From Ectopseudomonas toyotomiensis (GTDB taxonomy: Bacteria > Pseudomonadota > Gammaproteobacteria > Pseudomonadales > Pseudomonadaceae), in NCBI RefSeq assembly GCF_900115695.1, contig NZ_FOXK01000005.1:248001-312000 (forward strand): 64,000 nt of DNA. Reading direction: 5' to 3'. Both the position numbers and the translations under genes were made by a program. The notes beneath the pieces are model-generated. The model did not search any database. It saw only the letters and a list, made by a program, of their open reading frames with translations, and was not told the origin of the DNA. Position 1 is the first letter of the stretch, and every line of letters starts with the position of its first letter. Positions 52,919-64,000 of the stretch are shown piece after piece.

Positions 52919-54463
52919 ATGCAGCAATTGAATCCTTCCGAAATTAGCGAAATCATCAAGCAGCGCATTGAGTCGCTTGATGTATCCGCTCAAGCCCGTA
53001 ATGAAGGCACCATCGTCAGCGTTTCCGACGGTATCGTGCGCATCTACGGCCTCGCCGACGTCATGTACGGTGAGATGATCGAATTCCCTGGTGGCGTGTA
53101 CGGCATGGCCCTGAACCTGGAGCAAGACTCCGTAGGTGCCGTAGTACTGGGTGGTTACCTGACCCTCGCCGAAGGCATGAGCGCCAAGTGCACCGGTCGC
53201 ATCCTGGAAGTTCCGGTTGGTCCGGAGCTGCTGGGTCGCGTCGTTGACGCACTGGGCAACCCGATCGATGGCAAAGGCCCGATCAACGCCGCCGCTACAG
53301 ACGCCGTTGAAAAGGTTGCGCCGGGCGTGATCTGGCGTAAGTCGGTCGACCAGCCGGTGCAGACCGGTTACAAGTCGGTCGATGCCATGATCCCGGTAGG
53401 CCGTGGCCAGCGCGAGCTGATCATCGGTGACCGTCAGATCGGTAAGACTGCTCTGGCCGTCGACGCCATCATCAACCAGAAAGACAGCGGCATCCGTTGC
53501 GTCTACGTCGCCATTGGTCAGAAGCAATCGACCATCGCCAACGTGGTACGCAAGCTGGAAGAAGCTGGCGCCCTGGCCAACACCATCGTGGTTGCAGCTT
53601 CGGCTTCCGAATCGGCTGCCCTGCAGTTCCTCGCACCGTACTCCGGTTGCACCATGGGTGAATACTTCCGCGACCGCGGTGAAGATGCCCTGATCGTGTA
53701 CGACGACCTGTCCAAGCAGGCCGTTGCCTACCGTCAGATCTCCCTGCTGCTGCGCCGTCCGCCAGGCCGTGAAGCCTACCCGGGCGACGTGTTCTATCTC
53801 CACAGCCGTCTGCTGGAGCGCGCTTCCCGCGTTTCCGAAGAGTACGTCGAGAAGTTCACCAATGGCGCCGTGACTGGCAAGACCGGTTCCCTGACCGCTC
53901 TGCCGATCATCGAAACTCAGGCCGGTGACGTTTCCGCGTTCGTTCCGACCAACGTGATCTCGATCACCGACGGTCAGATCTTCCTGGAATCGGCCATGTT
54001 CAACTCGGGTATCCGTCCGGCCGTCAACGCCGGTATCTCGGTATCTCGTGTAGGTGGCGCGGCTCAGACCAAGATCATCAAGAAGCTCTCCGGTGGTATC
54101 CGTACCGCTCTGGCTCAGTACCGTGAGCTGGCGGCCTTCGCCCAGTTCGCATCTGACCTGGACGAAGCCACCCGCAAGCAGCTCGAGCATGGTCAGCGCG
54201 TAACCGAGCTGATGAAGCAGAAGCAGTATGCGCCGATGTCCATTGCCGAAATGTCGGTGTCTCTGTACGCAGCCGAGCGTGGCTTCCTGCAGGACGTCGA
54301 AGTCGCCAAGATCATCAGCTTCGAGCAGGCCCTGATCGCCTTCTTCAAGCGTGATCACGCCGACCTGATGGCGAAGATCAACGAGAAGGGTGACTTCAAC
54401 GACGAAATCGACGCTGGCCTGAAAGCCGGTATCGAGAAGTTCAAGGCCACCCAAACCTGGTAA
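52919..54463 (+). CDS. atpA: ATP synthase F1 subunit alpha
   Basis: A 514-residue alpha subunit. The P-loop is GDRQIGKTA (about 169-177), the arginine finger region is VGGAAQTK, and the N-terminal beta barrel and C-terminal helical domain are full length. It forms the non-catalytic sites of F1. Confidence 0.98.
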   Translation: MQQLNPSEISEIIKQRIESLDVSAQARNEGTIVSVSDGIVRIYGLADVMYGEMIEFPGGVYGMALNLEQDSVGAVVLGGYLTLAEGMSAKCTGRILEVPVGPELLGRVVDALGNPIDGKGPINAAATDAVEKVAPGVIWRKSVDQPVQTGYKSVDAMIPVGRGQRELIIGDRQIGKTALAVDAIINQKDSGIRCVYVAIGQKQSTIANVVRKLEEAGALANTIVVAASASESAALQFLAPYSGCTMGEYFRDRGEDALIVYDDLSKQAVAYRQISLLLRRPPGREAYPGDVFYLHSRLLERASRVSEEYVEKFTNGAVTGKTGSLTALPIIETQAGDVSAFVPTNVISITDGQIFLESAMFNSGIRPAVNAGISVSRVGGAAQTKIIKKLSGGIRTALAQYRELAAFAQFASDLDEATRKQLEHGQRVTELMKQKQYAPMSIAEMSVSLYAAERGFLQDVEVAKIISFEQALIAFFKRDHADLMAKINEKGDFNDEIDAGLKAGIEKFKATQTW

Positions 54464-54468
54464 CCGCA

Positions 54469-54488
54469 GCGGGGGCTTCGGCCCCCGC
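54469..54488 (+). promoter_or_regulatory. UUCG-capped hairpin between atpA and atpG
   Basis: GCGGGGGC-TTCG-GCCCCCGC, a perfect 8-bp GC stem with an ultra-stable UUCG loop and no following T run. More likely an mRNA stabiliser or processing stop than a terminator. Confidence 0.65.
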
Positions 54489-54511
54489 CTGCTTGAACCA
54501 AAAGGTGTGAA

Positions 54512-55375
54512 ATGGCAGGCGCAAAAGAGATTCGCAGCAAGATTGCGAGCATCAAAAGCACGCAAAAGATCACCAGCGCCATGGAAAAAGTGGCGGTCAG
54601 CAAAATGCGCAAGGCTCAACAGCGCATGGCTGCCGGTCGCCCCTACGCCGAGCGTATTCGTCAGGTGATCGGTCACCTGGCCAAGGCGAACCCGGAATAC
54701 CGCCACTCGTTCATGGTGGAGCGTGATGTAAAGCGCGTCGGTTATATCGTGGTGACCTCGGACCGTGGTCTGTGTGGTGGCTTGAACATCAACCTGTTCA
54801 AGGCGCTGCTCAGAAGCCTGAAGGAATGGCGCGACCAGAAGGTCGAGGCTGATTTCTGCGTGGTGGGCAGCAAGGGCGCGAGCTTCTTCCGCAGCAACGG
54901 GGGCAACGTGGTTGCCGCCATCAGCAAGCTGGGTGAAGAGCCGTCCATCAACGACCTGATCGGTAGCGTCAAGGTCGTGCTGGATGCCTACGCCGAGGGC
55001 CGTATCGACCGTCTGTATCTGGTGTCGAACAAGTTCGTCAACACCATGACGCAGAAGCCGGAAGTGCAGCAGTTGTTGCCGTTGGCCGCGAGCGATGCGC
55101 AAGGCGTACAGAAAGGTCTGTGGGACTACGTGTACGAGCCGGACGCCCAGCAATTGCTGGATGCGCTGCTGGTACGCTACGTCGAGTCGCAGGTCTATCA
55201 GTCCGTGGTCGAGAACAGCGCGTGCGAACAGGCTGCGCGGATGATCGCGATGAAGAACGCAACCGACAACGCCGGTGAGCTCATCAAAGACCTGCAGCTG
55301 GTTTACAACAAGGCACGTCAGGCAGCGATCACCCAGGAAATTTCGGAAATCGTCGGCGGCGCTGCCGCGGTTTAA
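54512..55375 (+). CDS. atpG: ATP synthase F1 subunit gamma
   Basis: A 287-residue gamma subunit. The N-terminal coiled-coil helix starts [31 protein letters not shown] is in the Rossmann-like middle, and the C-terminal helix ends [12 protein letters not shown]. It is the central rotor shaft. Confidence 0.97.
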   Translation: MAGAKEIRSKIASIKSTQKITSAMEKVAVSKMRKAQQRMAAGRPYAERIRQVIGHLAKANPEYRHSFMVERDVKRVGYIVVTSDRGLCGGLNINLFKALLRSLKEWRDQKVEADFCVVGSKGASFFRSNGGNVVAAISKLGEEPSINDLIGSVKVVLDAYAEGRIDRLYLVSNKFVNTMTQKPEVQQLLPLAASDAQGVQKGLWDYVYEPDAQQLLDALLVRYVESQVYQSVVENSACEQAARMIAMKNATDNAGELIKDLQLVYNKARQAAITQEISEIVGGAAAV

Positions 55376-56782
<1,407 letters not shown>

Positions 56783-56861
56783 GTAACGGGTGCGCCCTCC
56801 AGAGGGCGTCCAGGCCGGAGCGGGCAGCAGCCCGATCCGGCCTCTCAACCGAGGCATTGTT

Positions 56862-57296
56862 ATGGCTATGTCAGTCCACTGCGATATCGTCAGTGCGGAA
56901 GAAGAGCTGTTCTCGGGGCTGGTGGAAATGGTCATCGCCCACGGTCACCTCGGTGACCTGGGTATCCTGCCGGGCCACACCCCGCTGCTGACCGATCTCA
57001 AGCCGGGTCCGGTGCGAGTGATCAAGCAGGGTGGCACCGAGGAGGTGTTCTACATCTCCGGTGGCTTCCTGGAAGTCCAGCCGAGCATGGTGAAGGTTCT
57101 TGCCGACACCGCCGTTCGTGCCGGCGACCTGGATGAGGCCGCTGCCATCGAGGCGCGCAAGGCTGCCGAGAAGGCGCTGAGCGAGAAGGGTACCGAGTTC
57201 GACTACGGCAGTGCTTCGGCACGCCTGGCCGAGGCTGCTGCCCAGCTGCGCACCATCGAAGAGATGCGCAAGAAGTTCGGCGGCCGCAGCCGCTGA
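56862..57296 (+). CDS. atpC: ATP synthase F1 subunit epsilon
   Basis: A 144-residue epsilon subunit: an N-terminal beta sandwich ([20 protein letters not shown]) and a C-terminal helical hairpin ending [10 protein letters not shown]. It regulates hydrolysis and couples gamma to the c ring. I chose ATG 56862 with GAGG seven bases upstream. Last gene of the operon. Confidence 0.96.
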   Translation: MAMSVHCDIVSAEEELFSGLVEMVIAHGHLGDLGILPGHTPLLTDLKPGPVRVIKQGGTEEVFYISGGFLEVQPSMVKVLADTAVRAGDLDEAAAIEARKAAEKALSEKGTEFDYGSASARLAEAAAQLRTIEEMRKKFGGRSR

Positions 57297-57314
57297 TCGC
57301 GTATCGCGGTATCA

Positions 57315-57350
57315 CGCAAAGGGGCGACTTAGGTCGCCCCTTTGCGTTTC
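57315..57350 (+). terminator. Terminator after atpC
   Basis: CGCAAAGGGGCGAC-TTAG-GTCGCCCCTTTGCG and a short T run; closes the ATP synthase operon. Confidence 0.88.
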
Positions 57351-57419
57351 TGGCAAAATAGCGCTTTCTTCGCGCGGCTCTCTGGCCGCGGCCAACTCTT
57401 GCCCAGCAAGGAGCTTTCT

Positions 57420-58778
57420 ATGAGTCTGGATATCGTCATTCTTGCCGCTGGCCAGGGCACGCGCATGCGTTCGGCGCTGCCCAAGGTGCTGCACCCGGTT
57501 GCCGACAAGCCCATGCTCGGGCATGTCATCGACACCGCGCGCAGCCTGCAGCCGCAGAGCATCCAGGTGGTGATCGGGCATGGCGCCGACAAGGTGCGCG
57601 AACGGCTGGCCGCCGATGACCTGAATTTCGTCATCCAGGCCGAGCAGCTCGGCACCGGCCATGCCGTGGCCCAGGCCCTGCCGCAGCTAAGCGCCGAGCG
57701 CGTGCTGATCCTCTATGGCGATGTGCCGCTGATCGAAACGGCCACCCTGCAGCGCCTGCTGGCCCTGGTCAGCGATGATCAGTTGGGCCTGCTTACCGTC
57801 GAGCTGGCTGACCCGACGGGCTATGGCCGTATCGTTCGTGACGCCGATGGCGTGGTGCAGGCCATCGTCGAGCACAAGGACGCCAGCGAAGCGCAGCGGC
57901 AGATCCGCGAGGGCAACACCGGCATCCTCGCCGTACCGGGCAAGCGCCTGGCCGACTGGCTGGGCCGCCTGTCCAACAGCAATGCCCAGGGTGAGTACTA
58001 CCTGACCGACGTGATCGCCATGGCCGTGGCCGATGGCCTAGTGGTGGCCACCGAGCGCGCCGCCGACGAGATGGAAGTGCTGGGTGCCAACGACCGCATC
58101 CAGCTGGCTCAGCTCGAATGCCATTACCAGCAGCGCCTGGCCCGCCGCTTGATGGCCCAGGGCGTCACCCTGCGCGATCCGCATCGCTTCGATGTACGCG
58201 GCGAGGTGAGCGTTGGCCGCGACGTGACCATCGACATCAACGTCATCCTCGAAGGCAAGGTAGTGATCGAGGATGATGTACAGATCGGTCCGAACTGCGT
58301 GATCAAGGACTCGGTTCTGCGCAGGGGTGCCATCGTCAAGGCCAACAGCCACCTGGAAGGTGCCGAGATGGGCGAGGGCGCCGACTGTGGTCCGTTCGCT
58401 CGCCTGCGTCCAGGGACCAAACTGGGTGCCAAGGCCCATGTGGGTAACTTCGTCGAGCTGAAGAATGCAGTAATGGGTGAAGGCGCCAAGGCCGGCCACC
58501 TGAGCTACCTGGGCGATGCCCAGATAGGTGCGCGGACGAATATCGGTGCCGGCACCATCACCTGCAATTACGACGGTGCCAACAAATTCCGCACGGTAAT
58601 GGGCGAGGACGTCTTCATCGGCTCCAACAGCGCCCTGGTCGCACCGGTAACGCTGGGTGACCGCGCCACCACCGGTGCCGGTTCGGTAGTGACCAGCGAT
58701 GTGCCGGCAGATACGCTGGCAGTGGGTCGGGCCAAGCAGCGCAATATCGAAGGCTGGAAGCGCCCCACCAAGAAGTGA
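57420..58778 (+). CDS. glmU: Bifunctional N-acetylglucosamine-1-phosphate uridyltransferase / glucosamine-1-phosphate acetyltransferase
   Basis: A 452-residue GlmU. The N-terminal nucleotidyltransferase has [19 protein letters not shown], then a left-handed beta helix with [14 protein letters not shown] and the C-terminal acetyltransferase site. It makes UDP-GlcNAc for peptidoglycan and LPS, downstream of GlmS and GlmM. ATG 57420 has AAGGAG upstream; the longer in-frame start is inside the atpC terminator. Confidence 0.97.
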   Translation: MSLDIVILAAGQGTRMRSALPKVLHPVADKPMLGHVIDTARSLQPQSIQVVIGHGADKVRERLAADDLNFVIQAEQLGTGHAVAQALPQLSAERVLILYGDVPLIETATLQRLLALVSDDQLGLLTVELADPTGYGRIVRDADGVVQAIVEHKDASEAQRQIREGNTGILAVPGKRLADWLGRLSNSNAQGEYYLTDVIAMAVADGLVVATERAADEMEVLGANDRIQLAQLECHYQQRLARRLMAQGVTLRDPHRFDVRGEVSVGRDVTIDINVILEGKVVIEDDVQIGPNCVIKDSVLRRGAIVKANSHLEGAEMGEGADCGPFARLRPGTKLGAKAHVGNFVELKNAVMGEGAKAGHLSYLGDAQIGARTNIGAGTITCNYDGANKFRTVMGEDVFIGSNSALVAPVTLGDRATTGAGSVVTSDVPADTLAVGRAKQRNIEGWKRPTKK

Positions 58779-58834
58779 ACCCGATCCAGCCTGGGTGACC
58801 AGGCCTGTGGATAACCTGCCGGAGGCAGTCCTGT

Positions 58835-59446
58835 ATGTTCGGTGTGACGGATTACGCCGCCTTCGTGGTGGCCTTCATCATCCTGCTGGCTATTCCTGGC
58901 CCAGGTAACCTGGCGCTGATCCTGTCCACCGGCAAAGGCGGGATTCGTGGTGGATTGGCCTCTACCCTGGGGATCATGCTTGGCGATCAGGTACTGCTGT
59001 GGTTGGCGGTGGCCGGCGTCGCCGCGTTGCTCAAGGCCTATCCGGCAGCCTTCCATCTGGTGCAGTGGCTTGGCGCGGCCTATCTAGTCTACCTCGGCCT
59101 GCGCATGATCCTGGCCAAGCCGGGGGCGGCGCCGACGCTGGACATCAAGCCGCGCCAATACCTGTGGCAAACCTTGGTGATCACCGTCTTCAACCCCAAG
59201 GCCATCATCTTCTACATGGCGTTCTTTCCGCTGTTCATCGATCCGCAGCGCCATCAGGGTCTGATTACTTTCGGTTTCATGGCCGTGACCATCATGGCGC
59301 TGACCTTTCTCTACGGCCTGCTGATCGTGCTGCTGACGCACTTTCTCGCCGAGCGCATGCGCGCCAACCCACGTATCGCGCGGGGACTGGAGAAACTGGG
59401 CGGGCTGTGCCTGGTCGGCTTCGGGGTCAAACTGACGTTGAACTGA
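58835..59446 (+). CDS. LysE/RhtB family exporter
   Basis: A 203-residue membrane protein with about six segments; the N-terminal AIPGPGNLALILSTGKGG and FNPKAIIFYMAFFPLFI are LysE family signatures. It exports an amino acid or related metabolite not identifiable here. It sits between glmU and glmR and is preceded by a perfect DnaA box (58806-58814). Confidence 0.88.
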   Translation: MFGVTDYAAFVVAFIILLAIPGPGNLALILSTGKGGIRGGLASTLGIMLGDQVLLWLAVAGVAALLKAYPAAFHLVQWLGAAYLVYLGLRMILAKPGAAPTLDIKPRQYLWQTLVITVFNPKAIIFYMAFFPLFIDPQRHQGLITFGFMAVTIMALTFLYGLLIVLLTHFLAERMRANPRIARGLEKLGGLCLVGFGVKLTLN

Positions 59447-59499
59447 TCGACGGACGCTTGCGGGTTTTTTGATCATATGTTTTGATTCGCGCCATTATC

Positions 59500-59512
59500 T
59501 TTCGAATCGAAA
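59500..59512. promoter_or_regulatory. Candidate GlmR operator
   Basis: TTTCGAATCGAAA is palindromic except for the central base and lies eight bases before the glmR start. A second half-similar TTTTGATTCG is at 59480-59489. A DeoR-family repressor often binds its own promoter. Confidence 0.45.
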
Positions 59513-59519
59513 CTTAAGC

Positions 59520-60290
59520 ATGTCGAAGCGCAACACGCCGCAACGTCGCCACACCATCCTTGCCTTGCTCGCCGAGCAGGGCGAAGTGAGCGTGGACGCC
59601 CTGGCGCAGCACTTCGCCACCAGCGAAGTGACCATTCGCAAGGATCTCGCCGCCCTGGAAAAGAACGGCCTGCTGCTGCGTCGCTACGGCGGCGCCGTGC
59701 CGGTGCCGCAGGAGCTGATCAGCGAGCCGAGCCAACCCATTTCGCCGTACAAGCAGGCGATTGCCCGCGCCGGGGTGGCGCGTATCCGCGAACACGCACG
59801 CATCATCATCGACAGCGGCACCACTACGGCGGCGATGATCCCGCAGCTTGGCCACAAGCCTGGTCTGGTGGTGATGACCAACTCGCTCAACGTGGCCAAC
59901 GCCCTGCGCGATATCGAGCACGAGCCGGTTCTGCTGATGACCGGCGGCACTTGGGACCCGCATTCGGAATCCTTTCAGGGCCAGGTGGCCGAGCAGGTGC
60001 TGCGCTCCTACGACTTCGACCAGCTGTTCATCGGCGCCGATGGCATCGACCTGGAGCGTGGCACCACCACCTTCAACGAGCTGCTCGGTCTGTCGAGGGT
60101 GATGGCCGAAGTGGCACGCGAGGTCATCGTCATGGTCGAGAGCGACAAGATTGGCCGGCGCATTCCCAATCTGGAGCTGCCCTGGAGCAGCCTGAATACC
60201 CTGATCACCGACGAGCGCCTGGATGCCCAGGCGGCCGAACAAATACGCGCGCGCGGCATCCAGCTGATCCTCGCGCCGCTGGAAACTTGA
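59520..60290 (+). CDS. glmR: DeoR-family regulator GlmR
   Basis: A 256-residue DeoR/GlpR-type protein. The helix-turn-helix covers about residues 8-60 ([23 protein letters not shown], then LLRRYGGAV), and the sugar-phosphate-sensing domain has [15 protein letters not shown] and [13 protein letters not shown]. In P. aeruginosa the gene before glmS is glmR, a regulator of amino sugar metabolism. ATG 59520 follows weak ribosome-binding sequence; an earlier in-frame ATG at 59469 overlaps the candidate operator. Confidence 0.88.
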   Translation: MSKRNTPQRRHTILALLAEQGEVSVDALAQHFATSEVTIRKDLAALEKNGLLLRRYGGAVPVPQELISEPSQPISPYKQAIARAGVARIREHARIIIDSGTTTAAMIPQLGHKPGLVVMTNSLNVANALRDIEHEPVLLMTGGTWDPHSESFQGQVAEQVLRSYDFDQLFIGADGIDLERGTTTFNELLGLSRVMAEVAREVIVMVESDKIGRRIPNLELPWSSLNTLITDERLDAQAAEQIRARGIQLILAPLET

Positions 60291-60300
60291 GGAGACAACC

Positions 60301-62163
<1,863 letters not shown>

Positions 62164-62177
62164 GACCGCTGACGAAG

Positions 62178-62205
62178 AAAAGCCCGTCCATCTGGACGGG
62201 CTTTT
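62178..62205. terminator. Bidirectional terminator between glmS and map
   Basis: AAAAGCCCGTCC-ATCT-GGACGGGCTTTT, perfect 12-bp arms. Confidence 0.9.
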
Positions 62206-62214
62206 GCGTTTCCA

Positions 62215-62994
62215 TCACGCCGAAATCCTGCTCAGGTGCAGCTCTTCGGGGCGCAGTGTAAGCACGCGAACGCCGTCGCGGGTGACCGCCACGGTATGTT
62301 CGAATTGCGCCGAGAGCTGACCATCGCGGGTCACCACCGTCCAGCCGTCGCGCAGGGTGCGTACATCCTCCGTTCCCCGGTTGAGCATGGGTTCGATGGT
62401 GAAGGTCATGCCTTCGCGCAGCGTCAGGCCGGTGCCGGCTTTGCCCCAGTGCAGCACTTCGGGTGGTTCGTGCATTTCCCGGCCGATGCCGTGGCCGCAG
62501 TACTCTTTGACCACCGAGTAGCGATGGGCGCGAGCGTGCCGTTCGATGGCATGGCCGATATCGCCGAGGCGGGCGCCGGGTTTGACGGCTTCGATGCCCT
62601 TGCACATCGCTTCATAGGTCACTTGGGCGAGCTGACGAGCCTGGTCCGACACCTCGCCGATCAGGTAGGTCTTGCTCGAATCGGCGATGTAGCCGTTCTT
62701 CTCCAGGGTGATGTCGAAATTCACCAGATCGCCATCGCGCAGAATATCGTTGGCGCTGGGTACGCCATGGCACACCACTTCGTTGCGCGACGTGTTCATG
62801 GCGTAGGCGAAACCATACTGCCCCTTGCTCGCCGGACGCGCCTTGAGTTCACCCACGATGTAGTTATCCACAAGGTCATTGACCTGCAGAGTCGACATGC
62901 CGAGCAGATCCAAGCGATCCAGGTAGCCGAACACGGACGCGAGCAACCTGCCGGATTCCGCCATCAGGGCGATCTGTTGCGGCGTCTTGCTCAT
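62215..62994 (-). CDS. map: Type I methionine aminopeptidase paired with a ParD-like gene
   Basis: A 259-residue MetAP. The metal ligands of the pita-bread fold are visible: Asp in VNFDIT, Asp in YIADSSKTY, His in GHGIGREMHE, Glu in FTIEPM and Glu in QFEHT. It removes initiator methionine. Housekeeping map usually lies near rpsB, so this is likely an additional copy. Its start overlaps the stop of the ParD-like gene by four bases, the arrangement of a two-gene operon. A perfect DnaA box is inside (62874-62882). Confidence 0.93.
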   Translation of the reverse strand: MSKTPQQIALMAESGRLLASVFGYLDRLDLLGMSTLQVNDLVDNYIVGELKARPASKGQYGFAYAMNTSRNEVVCHGVPSANDILRDGDLVNFDITLEKNGYIADSSKTYLIGEVSDQARQLAQVTYEAMCKGIEAVKPGARLGDIGHAIERHARAHRYSVVKEYCGHGIGREMHEPPEVLHWGKAGTGLTLREGMTFTIEPMLNRGTEDVRTLRDGWTVVTRDGQLSAQFEHTVAVTRDGVRVLTLRPEELHLSRISA

Positions 62995-63203
62995 GAGGCG
63001 TCCGCCATTCTTGGCGGAATCACCACGCCGGCTGCACGCATCTCGGCGACCATCAGTTCATTGAAACTCAGCGTCGGGTTCATCTCGCAGAGCATGCCGA
63101 TGCGAATCCAGAAACCCGCCTGTGCATTGATCGAACGGCCCGAGACGGCGCTCGCTCTGCGAATCTGGTCGTGCAGTTCGTCATCGATATTGACGATGCC
63201 CAT
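62991..63203 (-). CDS. ParD-like ribbon-helix-helix protein
   Basis: A 70-residue protein of the ParD-like antitoxin family. The N-terminal IVNIDDELHDQIRRASAVSGRSI is the ribbon-helix-helix DNA-binding part. ATG 63203 has GAGGA seven bases upstream; the longer in-frame start at 63263 lacks one. No ParE toxin is next to it: the partner gene encodes a methionine aminopeptidase. It probably autoregulates the pair. Confidence 0.78.
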   Translation of the reverse strand: MGIVNIDDELHDQIRRASAVSGRSINAQAGFWIRIGMLCEMNPTLSFNELMVAEMRAAGVVIPPRMADAS

Positions 63204-63393
63204 GGAAACTTCCTCATATATGTTTCGTATATAAATCATATAGAGCTTCCCCGGGAATTTCATCCTGCGGTCGCTAAGTCTGATCGTCGCCAGCGCCGGT
63301 AAGTGTTCCGATCCCTTAAACTGGGCGGCAAATCCGCTGACTGGCCCAGTTCAGGTGCGGGTCGCATGGAGTCATGTTGGTAGAGGAGAGAGG

Positions 63394-63624
63394 ATGAAGC
63401 GCGTAGATGTGAAACGCAGAACAGACGAAGGGGTGCTGTTCGACACCCAGGTCATGGTCAACCCGGCCAATACGTCCGAATGGATCGTATTCTTCAAGAA
63501 GGACGCAGGGCGCAGCTTCTTTCTGGTGGACGAAGCCGAGCAGGTGGAGAGCTTCTCCAGCCTGAACGAGCTGATGGTGGAGTTGCGGGCATTGGGTATC
63601 AAGCGGGTCGAGGTACAACTCTGA
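63394..63624 (+). CDS. Small protein of unknown function
   Basis: A 76-residue, soluble protein with alternating charged and hydrophobic residues (VDVKRRTDEGVLFDTQVMV, then EWIVFFKKDAGRSFFLVDE), suggestive of a small beta-rich fold. GAGGAGAGG directly precedes ATG 63394. No family known to me. The codon pattern is normal for the genome. Confidence 0.65.
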   Translation: MKRVDVKRRTDEGVLFDTQVMVNPANTSEWIVFFKKDAGRSFFLVDEAEQVESFSSLNELMVELRALGIKRVEVQL

Positions 63625-63846
63625 TCCACAGTTGCTAACAATTGGCGTGGATCATCCTGTGGATATCCTCGTTATACTTGGCTACAGCCCCTTAATAATG
63701 GGTCTTTCAGTCAATTGTACAAAAACTGATCCTCATCGAATGGCTATCCACAGTAGGCTGGGATAACGTCCCGCCTTTCTTGTTGATAAGTGGTCGAAAG
63801 CCTCTGAATACAAGGCTTTCAGCGATGTGCTCAGTTTATCGCCAGG

Positions 63847-64000
63847 TCAATCGCGCCCGGGACGGTAGAGATGCCGATGGGTAGCGTCGTACAGTGCCGA
63901 CTCGGCGAAAGCACCCGCGTCGAGCACCCGCCCAACGAGGATCAATGCCGTGCGGCGAAAGCCCTTGGCAGCGACCTTTTCTTCGATATCGGCCAGGGTG
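63847..64000 (-). CDS. cobM: Precorrin-4 C11-methyltransferase CobM, C-terminal end
   Basis: Only the last 51 or so codons are in the window. Reading from the edge gives ADIEEKVAAKGFRRTALILV, followed by a RVLDAG stretch and the tail LYDATHRHLYRPGRD, the characteristic end of CobM/CbiF. The enzyme methylates C-11 in anaerobic or aerobic cobalamin ring synthesis. The gene continues to the right. Confidence 0.82.
   Translation of the reverse strand, partial: TLADIEEKVAAKGFRRTALILVGRVLDAGAFAESALYDATHRHLYRPGRD

Noticed and set aside
54469..54488. Rho-independent terminator splitting the ATP synthase operon
   Set aside because: No T run follows the hairpin, and the downstream subunits are needed in fixed ratio, so a full stop here is unlikely.

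Overview
The window reads as a stretch of a high-GC Pseudomonas chromosome that includes the replication origin. The gene order glyQ-glyS-gmhB-plsC ... gyrB-recF-dnaN-dnaA / rpmH-rnpA-yidD-yidC-mnmE-mnmG-rsmG-parA-parB-atpIBEFHAGDC-glmU-glmR-glmS is the classical pseudomonad origin neighbourhood, and protein lengths (GyrB 806, GlyQ 315, RpmH 44, ParA 262 residues) fit that genus. The ectoine genes and REP-type repeats suggest a halotolerant environmental species near the P. mendocina/oleovorans group; this species-level guess is inference.

Positions 1-12.7 kb hold a nearly complete ectoine/hydroxyectoine catabolic locus. On the minus strand lie doeC (cut by the window edge), doeX, doeB, doeA, eutC, eutB and the MocR-type regulator enuR. 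The divergent ABC importer ehuBCDA is on the plus strand. Two unrelated genes (yhhQ with a probable preQ1 riboswitch, and an NlpC/P60 peptidase) sit between doeC and doeX. A 15-bp motif shared by the enuR/ehuB intergenic region and the eutB leader looks like the EnuR operator.

Positions 12.7-23.9 kb carry envelope and housekeeping genes: a virJ/acvB-like hydrolase with mprF (aminoacyl-phosphatidylglycerol turnover), a PilZ protein, an LpxL-type acyltransferase, a flavin-fold oxidase, tag with a LexA-like box, glyQS, gmhB and plsC.

Positions 24.1-29.8 kb form a tight six-gene plus-strand cluster equivalent to E. coli ynbA, ynbC, ynbD and ynbB, with an extra acyltransferase and a small membrane protein. 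It looks like a self-contained phospholipid-building module of unknown product. A membrane diguanylate cyclase follows. From 31.5 to 34.3 kb there is an AT-richer island with an orphan Rhs C-terminal toxin module (probable GIY-YIG/URI-type nuclease), its likely immunity gene and unknown exported or membrane proteins.

Positions 34.4-50.1 kb are the origin region. oriC lies between dnaA and rpmH. A second region upstream of mnmG has the same DnaA-box spacings (62 and 117 bp) and the same adjacent AT-rich string, so the origin appears structurally duplicated. Two perfect parS palindromes lie inside recF, and perfect DnaA boxes are strongly over-represented. The ATP synthase operon follows, with a strong sigma-70 promoter and two internal perfect hairpins, then glmU, a LysE exporter, glmR and glmS. 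The right edge holds a methionine aminopeptidase overlapping a ParD-like gene, a small conserved-looking protein, and the 3' end of cobM.

No rRNA, tRNA, CRISPR array or complete insertion sequence was seen.
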